From assembly GCA_947452785.1 (NCBI GenBank), contig CANGDZ010000036.1:1-34610 (forward strand): 34,610 bases of DNA, written 5' to 3'. The translations under genes and the position numbers were made by a program. Below the pieces are notes generated by a model. That model was not told the DNA's origin and made no database searches. It saw only the letters and a list, made by a program, of their open reading frames with translations. The DNA is from Comamonadaceae bacterium (lineage in GTDB: Bacteria; Pseudomonadota; Gammaproteobacteria; Burkholderiales; Burkholderiaceae_C). This document shows positions 23,605-34,406 of the stretch, one piece after another (positions within the stretch are counted from its first letter, which is position 1; every line of letters starts with the position of its first letter).

Positions 23605-24573
23605 TTAATCCGAGAACAAACTCATCACCGACTCACCGGTGGCAATCCGCGCAATCGTTTCAGCGATCAGCGGGGCCACGGTCAGTTGGCGAATTTTGGC
23701 GCAGGCTTTGGCCGCTTGCGACAAAGGAATGGTGTTCGTGACCACCACTTCATCCAGCGCATCGCCTTTGGCAATGCGGTCGATGGCGGGGCCAGAGAAA
23801 ATAGGGTGTGTGCAATAGGCGTAGACTTTTTTTGCGCCACGGTCTTTGAGCACTTCGGCCGCTTTGACCAAGGTGCCTGCCGTGTCGATCATGTCGTCCA
23901 TGATCACGCAATTGCGGCCATCGATCTCGCCGATCACGTGCATCACTTCGCTCACATTGGCCTTTGGACGACGTTTGTCGATGATTGCCAGGTCGCAACC
24001 GAGTTGCTTAGCCAGCGCACGGGCCCGCACCACGCCGCCCACGTCAGGTGAGACGACGATCAGGTCTTCGTAATTTTTCTGACGCAAGTCACCCAGCAAC
24101 ACGGGGGAGGCGTAAATGTTATCCACCGGAATATCAAAGAAGCCTTGAATTTGATCGGCGTGCAAGTCCATGGTCAACACCCGGTTGACGCCCACGGCTT
24201 GCAGCATATTGGCCACCACTTTGGCCGAAATCGGCACACGTGAAGAGCGCGGACGGCGGTCTTGACGGGCATAACCAAAGTAAGGAATGACGGCTGTGAT
24301 GCGCTCGGCTGAAGCGCGTTTGAGCGCATCGACCATGATCAATAATTCCATCAAGTTTTCGTTGGTCGGCGCGCAGGTTGACTGCACCACAAACACGTCG
24401 CGAGCACGCACGTTTTGCTTAAGCTCGACGGTGACTTCACCGTCAGAGAAACGACCCACATCGACCGCACCCAGGGCAATGCCCAGATTGCTCGCAATGT
24501 CAGCAGCCAACACGGGGTTGGCATTGCCGGTAAAAACCATGAAATCGGGGATGGGGGTAGACGACGGCTGCAT
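23605..24573 (-). CDS. prs: Ribose-phosphate pyrophosphokinase
   Basis: Makes PRPP from ribose 5-phosphate and ATP for nucleotide, histidine, tryptophan and NAD synthesis. 322 residues; [10 protein letters not shown] at the start, [10 protein letters not shown], the catalytic flexible loop KRRPKAN and the PRPP-binding [10 protein letters not shown] (about 225-235) are all present. Start ATG 24573; the reading frame stays open upstream through the tRNA-Gln gene, but that part is not coding. The tRNA-Gln gene is 47 nt upstream on the same strand, an order usual in beta- and gammaproteobacteria. Confidence 0.97.
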   Translation of the reverse strand: MQPSSTPIPDFMVFTGNANPVLAADIASNLGIALGAVDVGRFSDGEVTVELKQNVRARDVFVVQSTCAPTNENLMELLIMVDALKRASAERITAVIPYFGYARQDRRPRSSRVPISAKVVANMLQAVGVNRVLTMDLHADQIQGFFDIPVDNIYASPVLLGDLRQKNYEDLIVVSPDVGGVVRARALAKQLGCDLAIIDKRRPKANVSEVMHVIGEIDGRNCVIMDDMIDTAGTLVKAAEVLKDRGAKKVYAYCTHPIFSGPAIDRIAKGDALDEVVVTNTIPLSQAAKACAKIRQLTVAPLIAETIARIATGESVMSLFSD

Positions 24574-24620
24574 GAGCGTTTCAGCGATCAAAAAAAATGG
24601 GCCTGTACGATTGAACGTAG

Positions 24621-24697
24621 TGGCAGGGGAAGAAGGACTCGAACCTTCGCATGCTGGAATCAAAATCCAGTGCCTTAACCAACTTGGCGACTCCCCT
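24621..24697 (-). tRNA. tRNA-Gln (TTG)
   Basis: A 77-nt tRNA with the CCA encoded. The acceptor strand AGGGGAG pairs with TTCCCCT, the D arm is normal, the anticodon arm CTGGA-TTTTGAT-TCCAG carries anticodon TTG, and the T arm has the GGTTCGAGTCC loop. It stands between ispE and prs on the same strand. Confidence 0.97.
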
Positions 24698-24728
24698 ACA
24701 CAGGTAGGCTGCTGAAAGCAACTTACCG

Positions 24729-25580
24729 TTAATTGTCGCTGGTTGCCCAACCCGTTAAAGGATGAACAGCCAAATTGCTGCAAATTCGAACTTGGCAATT
24801 TGCAAGATCGGGATCTTGCTGCCAAATTTGACCTTGCGGCAAAAGCGCAAACACTGCACTGCCAGAGCCGGTCATTTTGCCTTTGAGTCCTTGAGCAGCA
24901 AGCCGTTTAAGGGCGTGACTTACAGGGGGGCAAAGTAGCTCGGCTACAGCTTGCAAATCGTTATGACCAAAGTCATAGGACGTTCTTGCTAAGCCATCTA
25001 TTGTAACAGCTTTTGTGTCCCGCTGGAGAGCAGGATGGGCAAAAATTTTTGCAGTTTCCAGTCCTTCATCTGGCTTGATCACCACAAACTGGGCTGGAGG
25101 CAGTTGGATGGGGGTGATCTTTTCACCAATTCCTTCCACCCACGCATTGTGGCCATGCAGGAAAAAAGGCAGATCCGCACCCAATTGCACACCCAGGGCT
25201 GCGAGTTTCTGCACTGGAAGGCCCAGGCCCCAAAGGCGGTTCAAGGCCAAGAGGCAACTCGCTGCATCGGACGATCCGCCGCCCAAGCCGGCTTGGGCGG
25301 GGATGGCCTTGTGCACCGCAATGTGCGCGCCCCAGGTGCAGCCTGTGTGGGTTTGCAACAATCGCGCAGCGCGAACGATCAGGTCCTCTGAGGGCAGGGC
25401 GATGGTGAGGTCTTCGCGGCTAATCAGTCCGCCAGGCCGGCGCTCAAAATGCAAGGTGTCTTGCCAGTCAATTAGCATGAAGGCCGATTGCAGCAGGTGG
25501 TAACCGTCAGCCCGTCGCCCGACGATGTGCAGAAATAAATTCAGTTTGGCAGGGGCGGGCACGTCATACAGCGAGTTCAT
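24729..25580 (-). CDS. ispE: 4-diphosphocytidyl-2-C-methyl-D-erythritol kinase
   Basis: GHMP kinase of the MEP isoprenoid pathway. 283 residues: [11 protein letters not shown] at the N-terminus with catalytic Lys12, the ATP-binding [12 protein letters not shown] at about 97-108, and the catalytic Asp136 in GADLPFF. The C-terminal [10 protein letters not shown] motif is intact. Start ATG 25580, with GGAG upstream, almost touching the lolB stop; an upstream TTG at 25595 would overlap lolB. lolB-ispE coupling is standard in proteobacteria. Confidence 0.96.
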   Translation of the reverse strand: MNSLYDVPAPAKLNLFLHIVGRRADGYHLLQSAFMLIDWQDTLHFERRPGGLISREDLTIALPSEDLIVRAARLLQTHTGCTWGAHIAVHKAIPAQAGLGGGSSDAASCLLALNRLWGLGLPVQKLAALGVQLGADLPFFLHGHNAWVEGIGEKITPIQLPPAQFVVIKPDEGLETAKIFAHPALQRDTKAVTIDGLARTSYDFGHNDLQAVAELLCPPVSHALKRLAAQGLKGKMTGSGSAVFALLPQGQIWQQDPDLANCQVRICSNLAVHPLTGWATSDN

Positions 25581-25581
25581 C

Positions 25582-26094
25582 TCAGGGCTCCACAACCAAG
25601 CGCAGGGTCACTTGCGGCAGGAGAGTCGTCGCACTCGAAGGCATGCTTTGCACCCAGAGCTTGCCACTGCTGATTTGACTCAGGTCCGCGTTCCAACCCT
25701 CCACTTGGGTCGGGCGAGCTTGCAGCCAGTCGATCAGTGCCGCCATGGGCAGGGCGACGCCTGTCAATCGAATCAGCAAGGCGTCCAGCGAGCTGTCTTG
25801 CCAAACATGCCCACCTTGTTCCAAGCTGGCTTGACCGTGCACCCAGTGCAACTTGGCCAGCGTGTTACCCAAGGGGCTGATCAATTGCAACTCGCCACTT
25901 TGTTGCTGACTTTTCAATTCAAAGCCTGCGCTGATGGACTGCGGCGGCGTGCTGGCGATATTCAAGGCCAAGCGCCCTGACCAAAATAAAGTGTCTGGCG
26001 CTTGCGGGGGCAGTGTCCTGGTGGCGCAGGCCGTGAGCATCAGCCCCACCATGACAGTGAGCCAGCGAAGGGACCCACGGCGAGCGCAACTCAT
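25582..26094 (-). CDS. lolB: Outer-membrane lipoprotein receptor LolB
   Basis: A 170-residue lipoprotein (lipobox LTAC, Cys23) that accepts lipoproteins from LolA and inserts them into the outer membrane. The mature part begins with a FWSGRLALNI strand and shows the alternating strands of the LolA/LolB fold, with LKSQQQSGELQLISPLG. It overlaps the TPR gene by 4 nt (ATGA) and ends 1 nt before the ispE start, so the three are translationally linked. Confidence 0.85.
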   Translation of the reverse strand: MSCARRGSLRWLTVMVGLMLTACATRTLPPQAPDTLFWSGRLALNIASTPPQSISAGFELKSQQQSGELQLISPLGNTLAKLHWVHGQASLEQGGHVWQDSSLDALLIRLTGVALPMAALIDWLQARPTQVEGWNADLSQISSGKLWVQSMPSSATTLLPQVTLRLVVEP

Positions 26095-27851
26095 GGTTTG
26101 AATTGGAAGCGTTTAAAGGTGTCGCGCAAGGTCTCGTTGTCTGACTTGAGCAACAAGCCTTCACGCCAAATTGCCCCAGCCTGCTGAGTTTGGCCTGACA
26201 CCCACAGCACCTCACCCCAATGGGCTGCAATCTCCACATCGGGCTTGGCTTTGTAGGCCGACTCCAGCAAGCTGAGCGCTTGTGCGTGATCTCCCATTCG
26301 GTAAACCACCCAGGCCAAGCTGTCACGAATGAAAGGGTCGTTGGGCGCCAAGGCCACCGCCTGTTCAATCAATCGCTTGGCTTCGCTCAATCGGATGTTG
26401 CGGTCGGCCAAAGAAAAACCCAGCGCATTCAAGGGGTGTGCGTCATTCGGTTTGGCGGCGATCATCTCGCGCAGCAAGGATTCCATCAGCTCAAATTGCC
26501 CCAGTTTTTCGGCCGTCAAGGCCAGCTCAGACTGCAGCTCGTAATCGGCGCCGTTCTTCAGCGCCGGGGTCAGCAGGTCATAGGCGGCTTGGTATTCTTT
26601 GTGCTCACGCAAGAACATCGCCAACGCCAGCAATTTCAGTCGGGCTTGCGCGGGCGTGGTTGTGGGAATGTGGGTCAGCAATTGAATAGCTTGCTTGAGT
26701 TGACCTTGCTCGACCAGCAAGTTGGCGCGCCGCACACTGAGTTTGATGGGGTCGGTTTGCGCTGGCATTTTGGAAAGCCAAGCATCGGCTTGCGCCCATT
26801 GCCCTTGTTGCTGTGCGATCTGGGCCAAGGAGAAGTAGGCTTCTGACAAACCGTTTTGCACTTCCGCATCTTCGCTGTTGCCCGCCAAGCCCACAAATTG
26901 ACGCAGCGCTTGGCTGGCCTTGGCCGGTTGATCCATGTCGCTCAGCAGCAAGCCGCTGAACAACCATGCCAGCGCAAATTCGGGATGGTCTTGGTTCAAT
27001 TTTTGCAATTGCACCAAAGCTGGGGCATTTTGTTGCAGCGAGATCAAGGCTCTGGCGTAGCCCAGTCGCAGCTCCGGTAGGGCCGGGCCCGCCATGTAAT
27101 TGAGCATCAGGGCTTGCACCGACTCGGACTCTTTGTCCAGCAGGGACAAGGCCAACAAAATGGGGCCTGGCGCTTGCTTGTCTGCGGCATGGCCTTTTTG
27201 TGCAGCCACGGCTGCGCCCTGGCTTTGCCCCACATCGCGGCGCATACGCCCAATGGTAGTCCAAGCGCTGGCCTGCGTACCGGGCTGCGACAGTGCCTGC
27301 GACAGGGCCGACTCGACCGTATGCAGGGCCAACAGTTTGTCGCTCACGCGGGAAAAAATACGCGGCACGGACGCAATGGCTGCCGATTGTTCCTCGACCG
27401 GCAAACTCGCCAGCGCCGATTTCAGCGCTTGCCCAGCTTCTTCAACTTTGTTCAAAGCCAACAAGATTTGCAGAATGTAGCGGTTTGCATCGGCCGAGCC
27501 GGGAATAACTTGTTTCCAGGTCCGGGCGGCTTGCAAAGCCGCCTCGCCGGAGCGTGACTGCAGCGCCAGTTCCACAGCCCGCTGAAACAGGGCCGGGTCT
27601 TTGGCTTTGCGCGCCGCGTCCAAAATCAAAGAAAAGCCAGTGCTTGACTCGCCGCCCTGGGCATAAAGCTCACCCAACAGCAGTTGGTAAAACATCACCG
27701 CATCCAGGGCCGATGTGGGCTCGGGACGCGTTGATGTGATGGCAGGCACCGGCGACGCGGCCGGATTGGGCGCTGTGGGCGCGGCCACAGGTTGAGCCCA
27801 TGCGCTCGGCACGCATATGGACAAGGCGATGTATCGAATCCATAAATTCAT
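26091..27851 (-). CDS. Periplasmic TPR-repeat protein
   Basis: A 586-residue protein from ATG 27851 (a TTG at 27854 is directly before it). Signal peptide about residues 1-20 (ending AWAQP), then a Pro-rich linker and an all-helical array of tetratricopeptide-like repeats; the C-terminal ones are clear (NDAHPLNALGFSLADRN, NDPFIRDSLAWVVYRMGD, AKPDVEIAAHWGEVLWVSG). It is a protein-interaction scaffold whose partner is unknown. Its coupling to lolB is conserved in Burkholderiales and suggests an envelope role. Divergent from mutM, 55 nt apart. Confidence 0.85.
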   Translation of the reverse strand: MNLWIRYIALSICVPSAWAQPVAAPTAPNPAASPVPAITSTRPEPTSALDAVMFYQLLLGELYAQGGESSTGFSLILDAARKAKDPALFQRAVELALQSRSGEAALQAARTWKQVIPGSADANRYILQILLALNKVEEAGQALKSALASLPVEEQSAAIASVPRIFSRVSDKLLALHTVESALSQALSQPGTQASAWTTIGRMRRDVGQSQGAAVAAQKGHAADKQAPGPILLALSLLDKESESVQALMLNYMAGPALPELRLGYARALISLQQNAPALVQLQKLNQDHPEFALAWLFSGLLLSDMDQPAKASQALRQFVGLAGNSEDAEVQNGLSEAYFSLAQIAQQQGQWAQADAWLSKMPAQTDPIKLSVRRANLLVEQGQLKQAIQLLTHIPTTTPAQARLKLLALAMFLREHKEYQAAYDLLTPALKNGADYELQSELALTAEKLGQFELMESLLREMIAAKPNDAHPLNALGFSLADRNIRLSEAKRLIEQAVALAPNDPFIRDSLAWVVYRMGDHAQALSLLESAYKAKPDVEIAAHWGEVLWVSGQTQQAGAIWREGLLLKSDNETLRDTFKRFQFKP

Positions 27852-27906
27852 CAACCGATCATAATCGAGCGGCTATTTTCCCTTTGAGGCTCAGCCCTCT
27901 CCTCAT

Positions 27907-28722
27907 ATGCCTGAATTGCCAGAAGTTGAAGTCACGCGCCAAAGCTTTGCCGACCGGATTGCCGGCGCCAGGGTGTTGGCGTTGCGCATGGGCAAACCTT
28001 TGCGCTGGCCTTTGGGGCTTCAACCCGAGGCCTTGGTAGGCCGTCAGGTGCACGGTGTGCGCCGTCGCGGCAAATACCTGTTGATCGATCTGGATGACGG
28101 TATGTTGCTGGTGCACCTTGGCATGTCAGGCAGTTTGAATTTTGCGCTGACCCAGGGGCAGCGCGGCCCGCATGACCATATGGACTTGGAAACCACGCAA
28201 GGCGTGCTGCGTCTGCACGATCCGCGCCGTTTTGGTGCGGTGGTGTGGGCGCCGTTTGAGCAGTCGCCTCAAGCGCAAAAGTTGCTCGGCCACTTGGGCG
28301 TGGAGCCTTTGGGCGACGCGTTTGAGGTGAGTGCGTTTCAGACCGAGCTCAAACGCAAAAACGCACCCATCAAGCAGGTGTTGCTGGCGGGCCAAGTGGT
28401 GGTGGGGGTGGGCAATATTTACGCTTCTGAAGCCTTGTTTTTGTCTGGCATTCGTCCCACGGTCAAGGCGGCCCAATTGTCCAAGCCGCGCATCACCAAA
28501 TTGCACGCCGCCATTCGCGATGTGCTGGCGCGTGCAGTGGCCAAAGGCGGCAGCAGCCTGCGCGATTTTGTTAGCGCCGAAGGCAAGAACGGTTACTTTC
28601 AACTCGAGGCTTCGGTGTATGGCCGAACCGGCCAGCCGTGTCGAAGCTGCGCCACACCGATCAAGCAGATCATGCAAGGCCAACGCTCCACCTTTTTCTG
28701 TCCCGTATGTCAAAAATATTGA
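27907..28722 (+). CDS. mutM: Formamidopyrimidine-DNA glycosylase
   Basis: Removes 8-oxoguanine and formamidopyrimidines from DNA and cuts the abasic site. 271 residues starting [12 protein letters not shown], where Pro2 is the catalytic amine and Glu3 the acid; Lys56 (RRRGKYLL) is the conserved base-contacting Lys. The C-terminal zinc finger has C245, C248, C265 and C268. The mutY start lies inside its last codons, so both are co-translated. Confidence 0.97.
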   Translation: MPELPEVEVTRQSFADRIAGARVLALRMGKPLRWPLGLQPEALVGRQVHGVRRRGKYLLIDLDDGMLLVHLGMSGSLNFALTQGQRGPHDHMDLETTQGVLRLHDPRRFGAVVWAPFEQSPQAQKLLGHLGVEPLGDAFEVSAFQTELKRKNAPIKQVLLAGQVVVGVGNIYASEALFLSGIRPTVKAAQLSKPRITKLHAAIRDVLARAVAKGGSSLRDFVSAEGKNGYFQLEASVYGRTGQPCRSCATPIKQIMQGQRSTFFCPVCQKY

Positions 28723-29777
28723 GTGACGTTGCGCCCGAAGTGCTGGCGCGTTTTGCCGCTGACATGGTGGCCTGGCAAACCCGCCATGGGCGCCACGGCT
28801 TGCCTTGGCAAAACACCCGCGATCCTTACCGTGTGTGGTTGTCCGAGATCATGTTGCAGCAAACGCAAGTGAGCACGGTGTTGGATTATTTCCCCCGTTT
28901 TCTCAAGCAGTTTCCTGATGTGGCAGCCTTGGCCGGCGCGTCGCAAGACGAGGTGCTGGGTCTGTGGAGTGGGCTGGGTTACTACAGCCGCGCGCGCAAT
29001 CTGCACCGCTGCGCCATCGAGGTGATGGCTCGTTTTGGCGGCGTCTTTCCCCAAGACCCGGTGGATTTGCAGAGTTTGCCGGGCATTGGCCGATCCACCG
29101 CGGCGGCCATTGCCGCGTTTTGCTTTGGCAAGCGCGCCGCTATTTTGGATGGCAACGTCAAACGGGTCTTGACCCGCGTGCTGGGCTATGGCGCCGACTT
29201 GTCCATGGTCGCGCACGAGCGCGTGCTGTGGAATTTGGCTGATGAACTGTTGCCCACCCAGGCCTTGTCGACGGCCATGCCCCGCTACACCCAAGCCTTG
29301 ATGGATTTGGGCGCCACCGTGTGCTTGCCGCGCAAGACCGATTGCGCCATGTGCCCGGTGCAGGCTTTGTGTGTGGCGAAGCAAGAAGGGGAGCAGCTGC
29401 GCTACCCCGTCAAAACCCGCAAACTCAAACGCAGCAGCGAAGCCTTGTGGATGCTCTGGGCGCAAAACAAACGAGGTGATGTGTGGTTGGAAAAACGCCC
29501 GGCCCAAGGCGTGTGGGCCAGTCTGTATTGCCTGCCTGTGTTTGCCAGCGCCGAGGCTTTAGTCGGAACGTTGCCTTTTGGGCAAGAGCTGCGTCATGAC
29601 GCGGCTTTTGTGCATGTGCTGACGCACAAAGATTTGCACCTGCACCCGGTGCGTGCACACCACGAGCGCACCTTGTCCAAGCCTTTACGCGTCGGCGTTG
29701 AAGGGGCTTGGATGGCCCGAGCGCAATGGCAGTCGCTCGGCTTGCCTGCGCCGGTTCGAAAGTTGTTGGAAGGCTGA
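28707..29777 (+). CDS. mutY: Adenine DNA glycosylase
   Basis: Removes adenine mispaired with 8-oxoguanine, complementing MutM. 356 residues from ATG 28707; an earlier in-frame start (28638) would lie wholly inside mutM and is rejected. The catalytic Glu47 is in SEIMLQQTQ, helix-hairpin-helix about 121-136 ([15 protein letters not shown]), Asp148 in ILDGNVKR, and the [4Fe-4S] ligands C206, C213, C216, C222 with the proper spacing. The C-terminal Nudix-like domain (about 230-350) recognises 8-oxoguanine. It overlaps mutM by 16 nt and converges on rapZ with 4 nt between. Confidence 0.96.
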   Translation: MSKILSDVAPEVLARFAADMVAWQTRHGRHGLPWQNTRDPYRVWLSEIMLQQTQVSTVLDYFPRFLKQFPDVAALAGASQDEVLGLWSGLGYYSRARNLHRCAIEVMARFGGVFPQDPVDLQSLPGIGRSTAAAIAAFCFGKRAAILDGNVKRVLTRVLGYGADLSMVAHERVLWNLADELLPTQALSTAMPRYTQALMDLGATVCLPRKTDCAMCPVQALCVAKQEGEQLRYPVKTRKLKRSSEALWMLWAQNKRGDVWLEKRPAQGVWASLYCLPVFASAEALVGTLPFGQELRHDAAFVHVLTHKDLHLHPVRAHHERTLSKPLRVGVEGAWMARAQWQSLGLPAPVRKLLEG

Positions 29778-29781
29778 GCCC

Positions 29782-30642
29782 TCAGCGCAGGGCGTCGAGC
29801 TCGCGGTGCCGCGTGAGTGTGAGCCATTTGGATGAAAAGGCCTGACTCAGTTGCTCTACCAAATACACCGAGCGGTGTTGCCCGCCGGTGCAACCAATGG
29901 CCACGGTGATGTAGTTGCGGTGATCGCGTTCTAGGGCCACCAGCCAGTGCGCAATGAAGTCTTGTATCTGCTGCTTCATTTGCGCCACTTCCTCAAACTT
30001 TTCCAGATAAGCTTGGATCGGCGCGTCCCGTCCGGTAAGTGGGCGCAGCTCGCTTTCGTAGTGCGGGTTGGGCAGCATGCGCACGTCAAACACATAGTCG
30101 GCATCCATCGGAATGCCGCGCTTAAAACCAAACGACTCAAACACGAGCGTCAATTTGGCGGCCGGGGCGCTGACCATGGACTTGACATAGCTTTGAAGTT
30201 GCGCCGAGCGCAACATACTGGTGTCAATCACATGGGCTTGCTCGCGCAGCTGAGAGAGCAAGTCGCGTTCAAAATCAATGGTTTCAATCAGCGCTTTTTC
30301 GCCGTCTGCTTTGGCCGTGCCCGACAGCGGGTGACGCCTGCGCGTTTCGGAGTAACGGCGCAGCAAGACGTCAGTGGTAGCGTCAAGAAACAGTGATTTC
30401 ACCGTCATGCCCATGTCGCGCAAGATCGCCAATTGCTCCGGCATCTTGTGCAGCGATGCGGCACTGCGCACATCGATGGCAATGGCCAGTCGCTCTTCTT
30501 TTTGTCCACGTTCCAGTTCAACAAAAGAGATCAGCAACTCGGGGGGCAGGTTGTCAACGCAATAAAACTGCGCGTCTTCAAGTGCATGCAAGGCCACTGA
30601 TTTGCCGGAGCCGGACATGCCGGTGATGATGATGATTTCCAT
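29782..30642 (-). CDS. rapZ: RNase adapter protein RapZ
   Basis: A 286-residue P-loop protein with GMSGSGKS at 8-15 and the C-terminal [10 protein letters not shown] (about 252-261). In E. coli RapZ binds small RNAs of the glmS pathway and guides RNase E; in betaproteobacteria the target is unproven. [10 protein letters not shown] and the [19 protein letters not shown] region are intact. It follows recN by 3 nt and converges on mutY. Confidence 0.93.
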   Translation of the reverse strand: MEIIIITGMSGSGKSVALHALEDAQFYCVDNLPPELLISFVELERGQKEERLAIAIDVRSAASLHKMPEQLAILRDMGMTVKSLFLDATTDVLLRRYSETRRRHPLSGTAKADGEKALIETIDFERDLLSQLREQAHVIDTSMLRSAQLQSYVKSMVSAPAAKLTLVFESFGFKRGIPMDADYVFDVRMLPNPHYESELRPLTGRDAPIQAYLEKFEEVAQMKQQIQDFIAHWLVALERDHRNYITVAIGCTGGQHRSVYLVEQLSQAFSSKWLTLTRHRELDALR

Positions 30643-30645
30643 GAT

Positions 30646-32334
30646 TCAGGACACGCTGCGAGGGGTTGGGTTCATGGGCTTCGAGTGCGGGCTGCCAAGC
30701 ATTTCACGCGCATGGGCCATGGTGGTCTCCGACAATTTTTCTCCGCCCAGCATGCGGGCGATTTCACTCACTCTGAGCTCGCTGGCAATGGCTTTAACCT
30801 GGCTGGCCACGCCATCGTCAAGCGCGGATTTGGCCACCAATAAGTGGTGGTCCGCACAAGCGGCCACTTGCGGCAAGTGGGTCACGGCCAAGACTTGTCG
30901 GTGTTGACCCAGTTTTTTCATCAAACGACCCACCGTCTCAGCCACGGCGCCGCCCACGCCCGAATCGACTTCGTCAAAAATCAAGGTCCCGGCTTCGCCC
31001 AACTCGCTGGTGGTCACCGCAATGGCCAGCGCAATGCGCGACAGCTCACCGCCTGAAGCGACTTTGCCCACCGGCTTGGGGGTGCTGCCGGCATGACCTG
31101 CGACCAAAAAGGTGACGTCTTCCAGCCCGTGCATGGCCGGTTGCGCATGGCTTTCTAAAGCCACTTCGAGTCGACCGCCCTGCATGCCCAGTTGCTGAAG
31201 AGCTTGGGTCACAGCCAGCGCCAACTTGGGCGCGGCTTGCGTGCGTTGTTGTGAAATTTGACGCGCCTGTTTCATGCAGCTTTGCAAAGCAGACTTTTCT
31301 GCTGCTTCAAGCCGCTCCAGATCGTTGGCCGCATCCAGCGCGGTCAACTCATCGCGCCAGCCTGCCAGCACTGGGGCCAGCTCTTCGGGAGGGCGCTTGT
31401 AGCGCCGCGCCAAAGAAATCCACAAGCCCATGCGCTCGTCCAGTTTCGCCAGCCGCTGAGGGTCCAAATCGGTTTTGCGCAAATAACTGTGCAAAGAATG
31501 CGCGGCGTCTTCGGCCTGCGCCAAACTGGATGAGAGTACGTCAACCAGCCCTTGAAACTCCGGCTCCACGTGGGTTTGTGCGATCAGGGCTTGCATGGAA
31601 TGCGACAGCAAGCGCAGCGCGCCGCCCGAGTCTTCTGACTCCAACGCATCCAGGGCCAGTTGCGCACCGTCCATCAAAGTCTGTGCGTTGGAAAGACGCG
31701 TGTGGTCGGCATTAAGTTCGTGCCATTCATCCGGACCAGGGGACAATTTTTCAAGCTCGCCAATTTGCCAGCTCAAGCGTTCGCGCTCTCGCGCCAAATT
31801 GTCTTGCGCACCACGCGCTTGTATAAGCGCCTGTTGAGTAGCGCGCCACTGCAGCCAAAGCGACTTGAGCTCACGCGAGTCAATGCCGGCATAGGCGTCA
31901 AGCAGGCCGCGCACCGCGTCTGAGCGGGTCAGGCTTTGCCACGCATGTTGCCCGTGAATGTCCAGCAGCAACTCGCCCAGCTCGCGCAGCTGCGTGGCGG
32001 TGGCCGGGCTGCCGTTGATCCAGGCGCGGCTTTTGCCCTGCGCATCCACGGTGCGTTTCAGCAGCAGGGTGTCTGAGGTGTCAAAGCCTGCTTGTTCCAG
32101 CCAGTGCTGCGCTGCGGCTGTGGTGTCAAACTCGGCGCAGACCTCGCAGCGTTGGGCTTTCTCGCGCACCACGCCCACATCGGCGCGCGCACCCAGGGCG
32201 AGCTGCAGCGCGTCAATCAGGATCGATTTGCCCGCGCCGGTTTCGCCGGTGAGCACGGTAAAGCCAACTGACAAATTCAGGTCCAGTTCGCGCACGATGA
32301 CAAAGTCGCGCAGGCTGATGTTTCGCAGAGCCAC
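30646..32334 (-). CDS. recN: DNA repair protein RecN
   Basis: A 562-residue SMC-like ATPase in recombinational double-strand break repair. Walker A GETGAGKS at 30-37, a long central coiled-coil region (about 150-360), the signature VASGGELSRIALA and Walker B TLIFDEVDSGVGG are all present. The start is GTG 32334, 3 nt after the nadK stop; the protein begins MALRNISLRDFVIV, as typical. nadK-recN linkage is common. Confidence 0.95.
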   Translation of the reverse strand: MALRNISLRDFVIVRELDLNLSVGFTVLTGETGAGKSILIDALQLALGARADVGVVREKAQRCEVCAEFDTTAAAQHWLEQAGFDTSDTLLLKRTVDAQGKSRAWINGSPATATQLRELGELLLDIHGQHAWQSLTRSDAVRGLLDAYAGIDSRELKSLWLQWRATQQALIQARGAQDNLARERERLSWQIGELEKLSPGPDEWHELNADHTRLSNAQTLMDGAQLALDALESEDSGGALRLLSHSMQALIAQTHVEPEFQGLVDVLSSSLAQAEDAAHSLHSYLRKTDLDPQRLAKLDERMGLWISLARRYKRPPEELAPVLAGWRDELTALDAANDLERLEAAEKSALQSCMKQARQISQQRTQAAPKLALAVTQALQQLGMQGGRLEVALESHAQPAMHGLEDVTFLVAGHAGSTPKPVGKVASGGELSRIALAIAVTTSELGEAGTLIFDEVDSGVGGAVAETVGRLMKKLGQHRQVLAVTHLPQVAACADHHLLVAKSALDDGVASQVKAIASELRVSEIARMLGGEKLSETTMAHAREMLGSPHSKPMNPTPRSVS

Positions 32335-32337
32335 GGT

Positions 32338-33234
32338 TCAGGAGCCTCCCTCGTTCCAGTGCATTTTCTTTCGCAGGGTGTCGAAATAGTTCCAGCCTTC
32401 TGGATGCAAAAACCGCACATGGTGCTCTGAGCGGCGCACGATGATGCGGTCGCCAATCAACAGCGAGGCCAGCGATTGCATATCAAAGTTGGCGCTGGCG
32501 TTGCGGCCCGACACCACTTCAATACTGATCTCGGAACTGTCTGACACCACCAGCGGGCGGTTGGACAGGGTATGCGGCGCAATCGGCGCGACGACCCAGC
32601 CGCCGATGGACGGGTGCATCAACGGCCCGCCCACCGACAAAGAGTAGGCGGTGGACCCGGTGGGCGTGGCAATGATCAGGCCGTCGGCGCGCTGGTTGGC
32701 CACAAAGCGGCCGTCCACTTCAACCCGTAACTCGACCATGCCGGAGGTGCCGCCGCGGTAAACCACCACATCGTTCATGGCCAGTGCGTTGAATACGCAA
32801 TCGTTGTCCCGCATCACTTTGGCTTGCAAAACGCAGCGCTCGTCGGCTTCGAACTTGCCGTTCAAAATCGTTTGCAAGGTGTCTTGGTATTTGTCTAGGG
32901 GAATGTCGGTGATGAAGCCCAAGCGACCTTGGTTGATGCCAATCAGCGGCAGGCCGTAGCGGGCAATTTGCCGCCCGATGCCCAGCATGGTGCCGTCGCC
33001 CCCGACAACCAAGCCCACGTCACACTGGGCGCCAATTTCAGCGATCGTCAGCACGGGGTACTGGCTCAGGCCTGCGTACATCGCCGTCTCGGGGTCGAGC
33101 ACCACGTCGCAACCTTGACGGGTAATAAAGTGCGCGACATCGTCCAGCACCCGGCGCGAACTCTCCAGCGCTGCCCCCGAAATGGTGGTGTGGTGCTTGC
33201 CAAATAGCGCAACGTGACGGAATTTGGGTTTCAT
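32338..33234 (-). CDS. nadK: NAD kinase
   Basis: Phosphorylates NAD to NADP. From ATG 33234 the protein has 298 residues: [23 protein letters not shown], the [11 protein letters not shown] substrate-binding block and [17 protein letters not shown] are all intact. An in-frame TTG two codons upstream is possible but unlikely. Divergent from hrcA with only 28 nt between starts; the shared region has the AT-rich TTACATCATTAAAATG. Confidence 0.95.
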   Translation of the reverse strand: MKPKFRHVALFGKHHTTISGAALESSRRVLDDVAHFITRQGCDVVLDPETAMYAGLSQYPVLTIAEIGAQCDVGLVVGGDGTMLGIGRQIARYGLPLIGINQGRLGFITDIPLDKYQDTLQTILNGKFEADERCVLQAKVMRDNDCVFNALAMNDVVVYRGGTSGMVELRVEVDGRFVANQRADGLIIATPTGSTAYSLSVGGPLMHPSIGGWVVAPIAPHTLSNRPLVVSDSSEISIEVVSGRNASANFDMQSLASLLIGDRIIVRRSEHHVRFLHPEGWNYFDTLRKKMHWNEGGS

Positions 33235-33262
33235 ACGCAAATTACATCATTAAAATGAGTGC

Positions 33263-34267
33263 ATGCTGGATGATCGTGCCAAGTTATTACTCAAAGCGCT
33301 GGTCGAGCGCTACATTGCCGACGGGCAGCCCGTAGGCTCGCGCACGCTCTCCAAAGCCTCAGGCCTGGATTTGTCGCCGGCCACGATCCGCAATGTCATG
33401 TCAGACTTGGAAGAATTGGGCCTGATCGCCAGTCCGCACACCTCGGCGGGGCGCATTCCGACCACTTTGGGCTACAGATTGTTCGTCGACACCATGTTGA
33501 CTGCCCAGCGCGAATCACTGCACGCCCCCAGCCTGGCGCCGGATCAGCCGCAAAAAGTCATTGCCAATGCCGCCCATTTGCTGTCCGACCTGTCGCACTT
33601 TGTCGGTGTGGTCATGGCGCCGCGACGCTCTTCGGTATTCAGACACATTGAATTTTTGCGCCTGTCTGAAAAACGCATCCTTGTGATCATCGTCTCCCCT
33701 GAGGGCGATGTGCAAAACCGCGTCATTTTCACCGAACACGACTTTGCCCAGAACCAACTGATCGAAGCCTCCAATTTTTTGAACTCGCATTACGCGGGCA
33801 TGGCCATCGAAGAAGTGCGCAGCCGAGTGAAACAAGAACTGGTGAGCCTGCAAAGTGAAATTGCCACCTTGATGCAGGCCGCTGTCAAACTCAGCTCTGA
33901 AGCCTTAGCGCAGGACCGCGATGAAGTCGTGATCGCCGGTGAACGCAATCTGCTCTCGGTCAGCGACTTTTCCAGCGACATGGGGCATTTGCGCCGCACC
34001 TTTGATATGTTTGAGCAAAAAACGCAAATCATGCGTTTGCTTGATGTGTCCAGCCAAGCCCATGGCGTGCGCATATACATTGGCGGCGAGAGCCAGATCG
34101 TGCCGATGCAAGAGTTGTCCGTCGTCACAGCACCCTACGAGGTTGACGGCCAGGTGGTCGGCACCCTGGGGGTGATTGGCCCGACTCGGATGCCCTATGA
34201 CCGCATGATTCAGATCGTGGACATCACGTCGCGCTTGATTGGCAATGCGCTGAGCCAATCGAAGTAG
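33263..34267 (+). CDS. hrcA: Heat-inducible transcription repressor HrcA
   Basis: A 334-residue repressor that binds CIRCE operators of groES/groEL and dnaK genes. N-terminal winged helix: [20 protein letters not shown] and [14 protein letters not shown], then the HrcA core domain with SVVTAPY and [12 protein letters not shown] at the C-terminus. Start ATG 33263. No CIRCE element is seen upstream, so autoregulation of the usual kind is not supported. In relatives the next gene downstream is often a core gene; here tRNA fragments follow. Confidence 0.95.
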   Translation: MLDDRAKLLLKALVERYIADGQPVGSRTLSKASGLDLSPATIRNVMSDLEELGLIASPHTSAGRIPTTLGYRLFVDTMLTAQRESLHAPSLAPDQPQKVIANAAHLLSDLSHFVGVVMAPRRSSVFRHIEFLRLSEKRILVIIVSPEGDVQNRVIFTEHDFAQNQLIEASNFLNSHYAGMAIEEVRSRVKQELVSLQSEIATLMQAAVKLSSEALAQDRDEVVIAGERNLLSVSDFSSDMGHLRRTFDMFEQKTQIMRLLDVSSQAHGVRIYIGGESQIVPMQELSVVTAPYEVDGQVVGTLGVIGPTRMPYDRMIQIVDITSRLIGNALSQSK

Positions 34268-34368
34268 CCTAAAGTCAGCACCCGCCGCAGACTACAATCG
34301 CCCTGCTTTTGCATGTTTATGCCTTGACCTGCTTTGTGGGCTGGAAGGATGGATGGGAAGAGATAAAT
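34268..34368 (+). other. Leader region upstream of the tRNA fragments
   Basis: No gene. A TTGACC (34324-34329) could be a -35 for the tRNA fragments, but no convincing -10 follows at the usual distance. Confidence 0.3.
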
Positions 34369-34406
34369 GGGGCGTTAGCTCAGTTGGTTAGAGCAGAGGA
34401 CACATA
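34369..34406 (+). pseudogene. 5' half of a tRNA gene (CAT anticodon), truncated in the anticodon arm
   Basis: Acceptor strand GGGGCGT, T8-A9, a normal D arm (GCTC...GAGC) and the anticodon 5' stem GAGGA are followed by C-A-CAT-AA. The anticodon reads CAT (Met or Ile type), but position 33 is A instead of the invariant T. After that tRNA sequence is lost: no T arm with GTTC, no matching acceptor 3' strand, no CCA. It is therefore a fragment or pseudogene. Confidence 0.7.

Noticed and set aside
24574..24825. N-terminal extension of prs
   Set aside because: The frame continues upstream through the tRNA-Gln gene; the conserved protein starts at 24573.
28710..29507. A 265-codon minus-strand open frame
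   Set aside because: Antisense to mutY, whose catalytic and cluster-binding residues are all intact.
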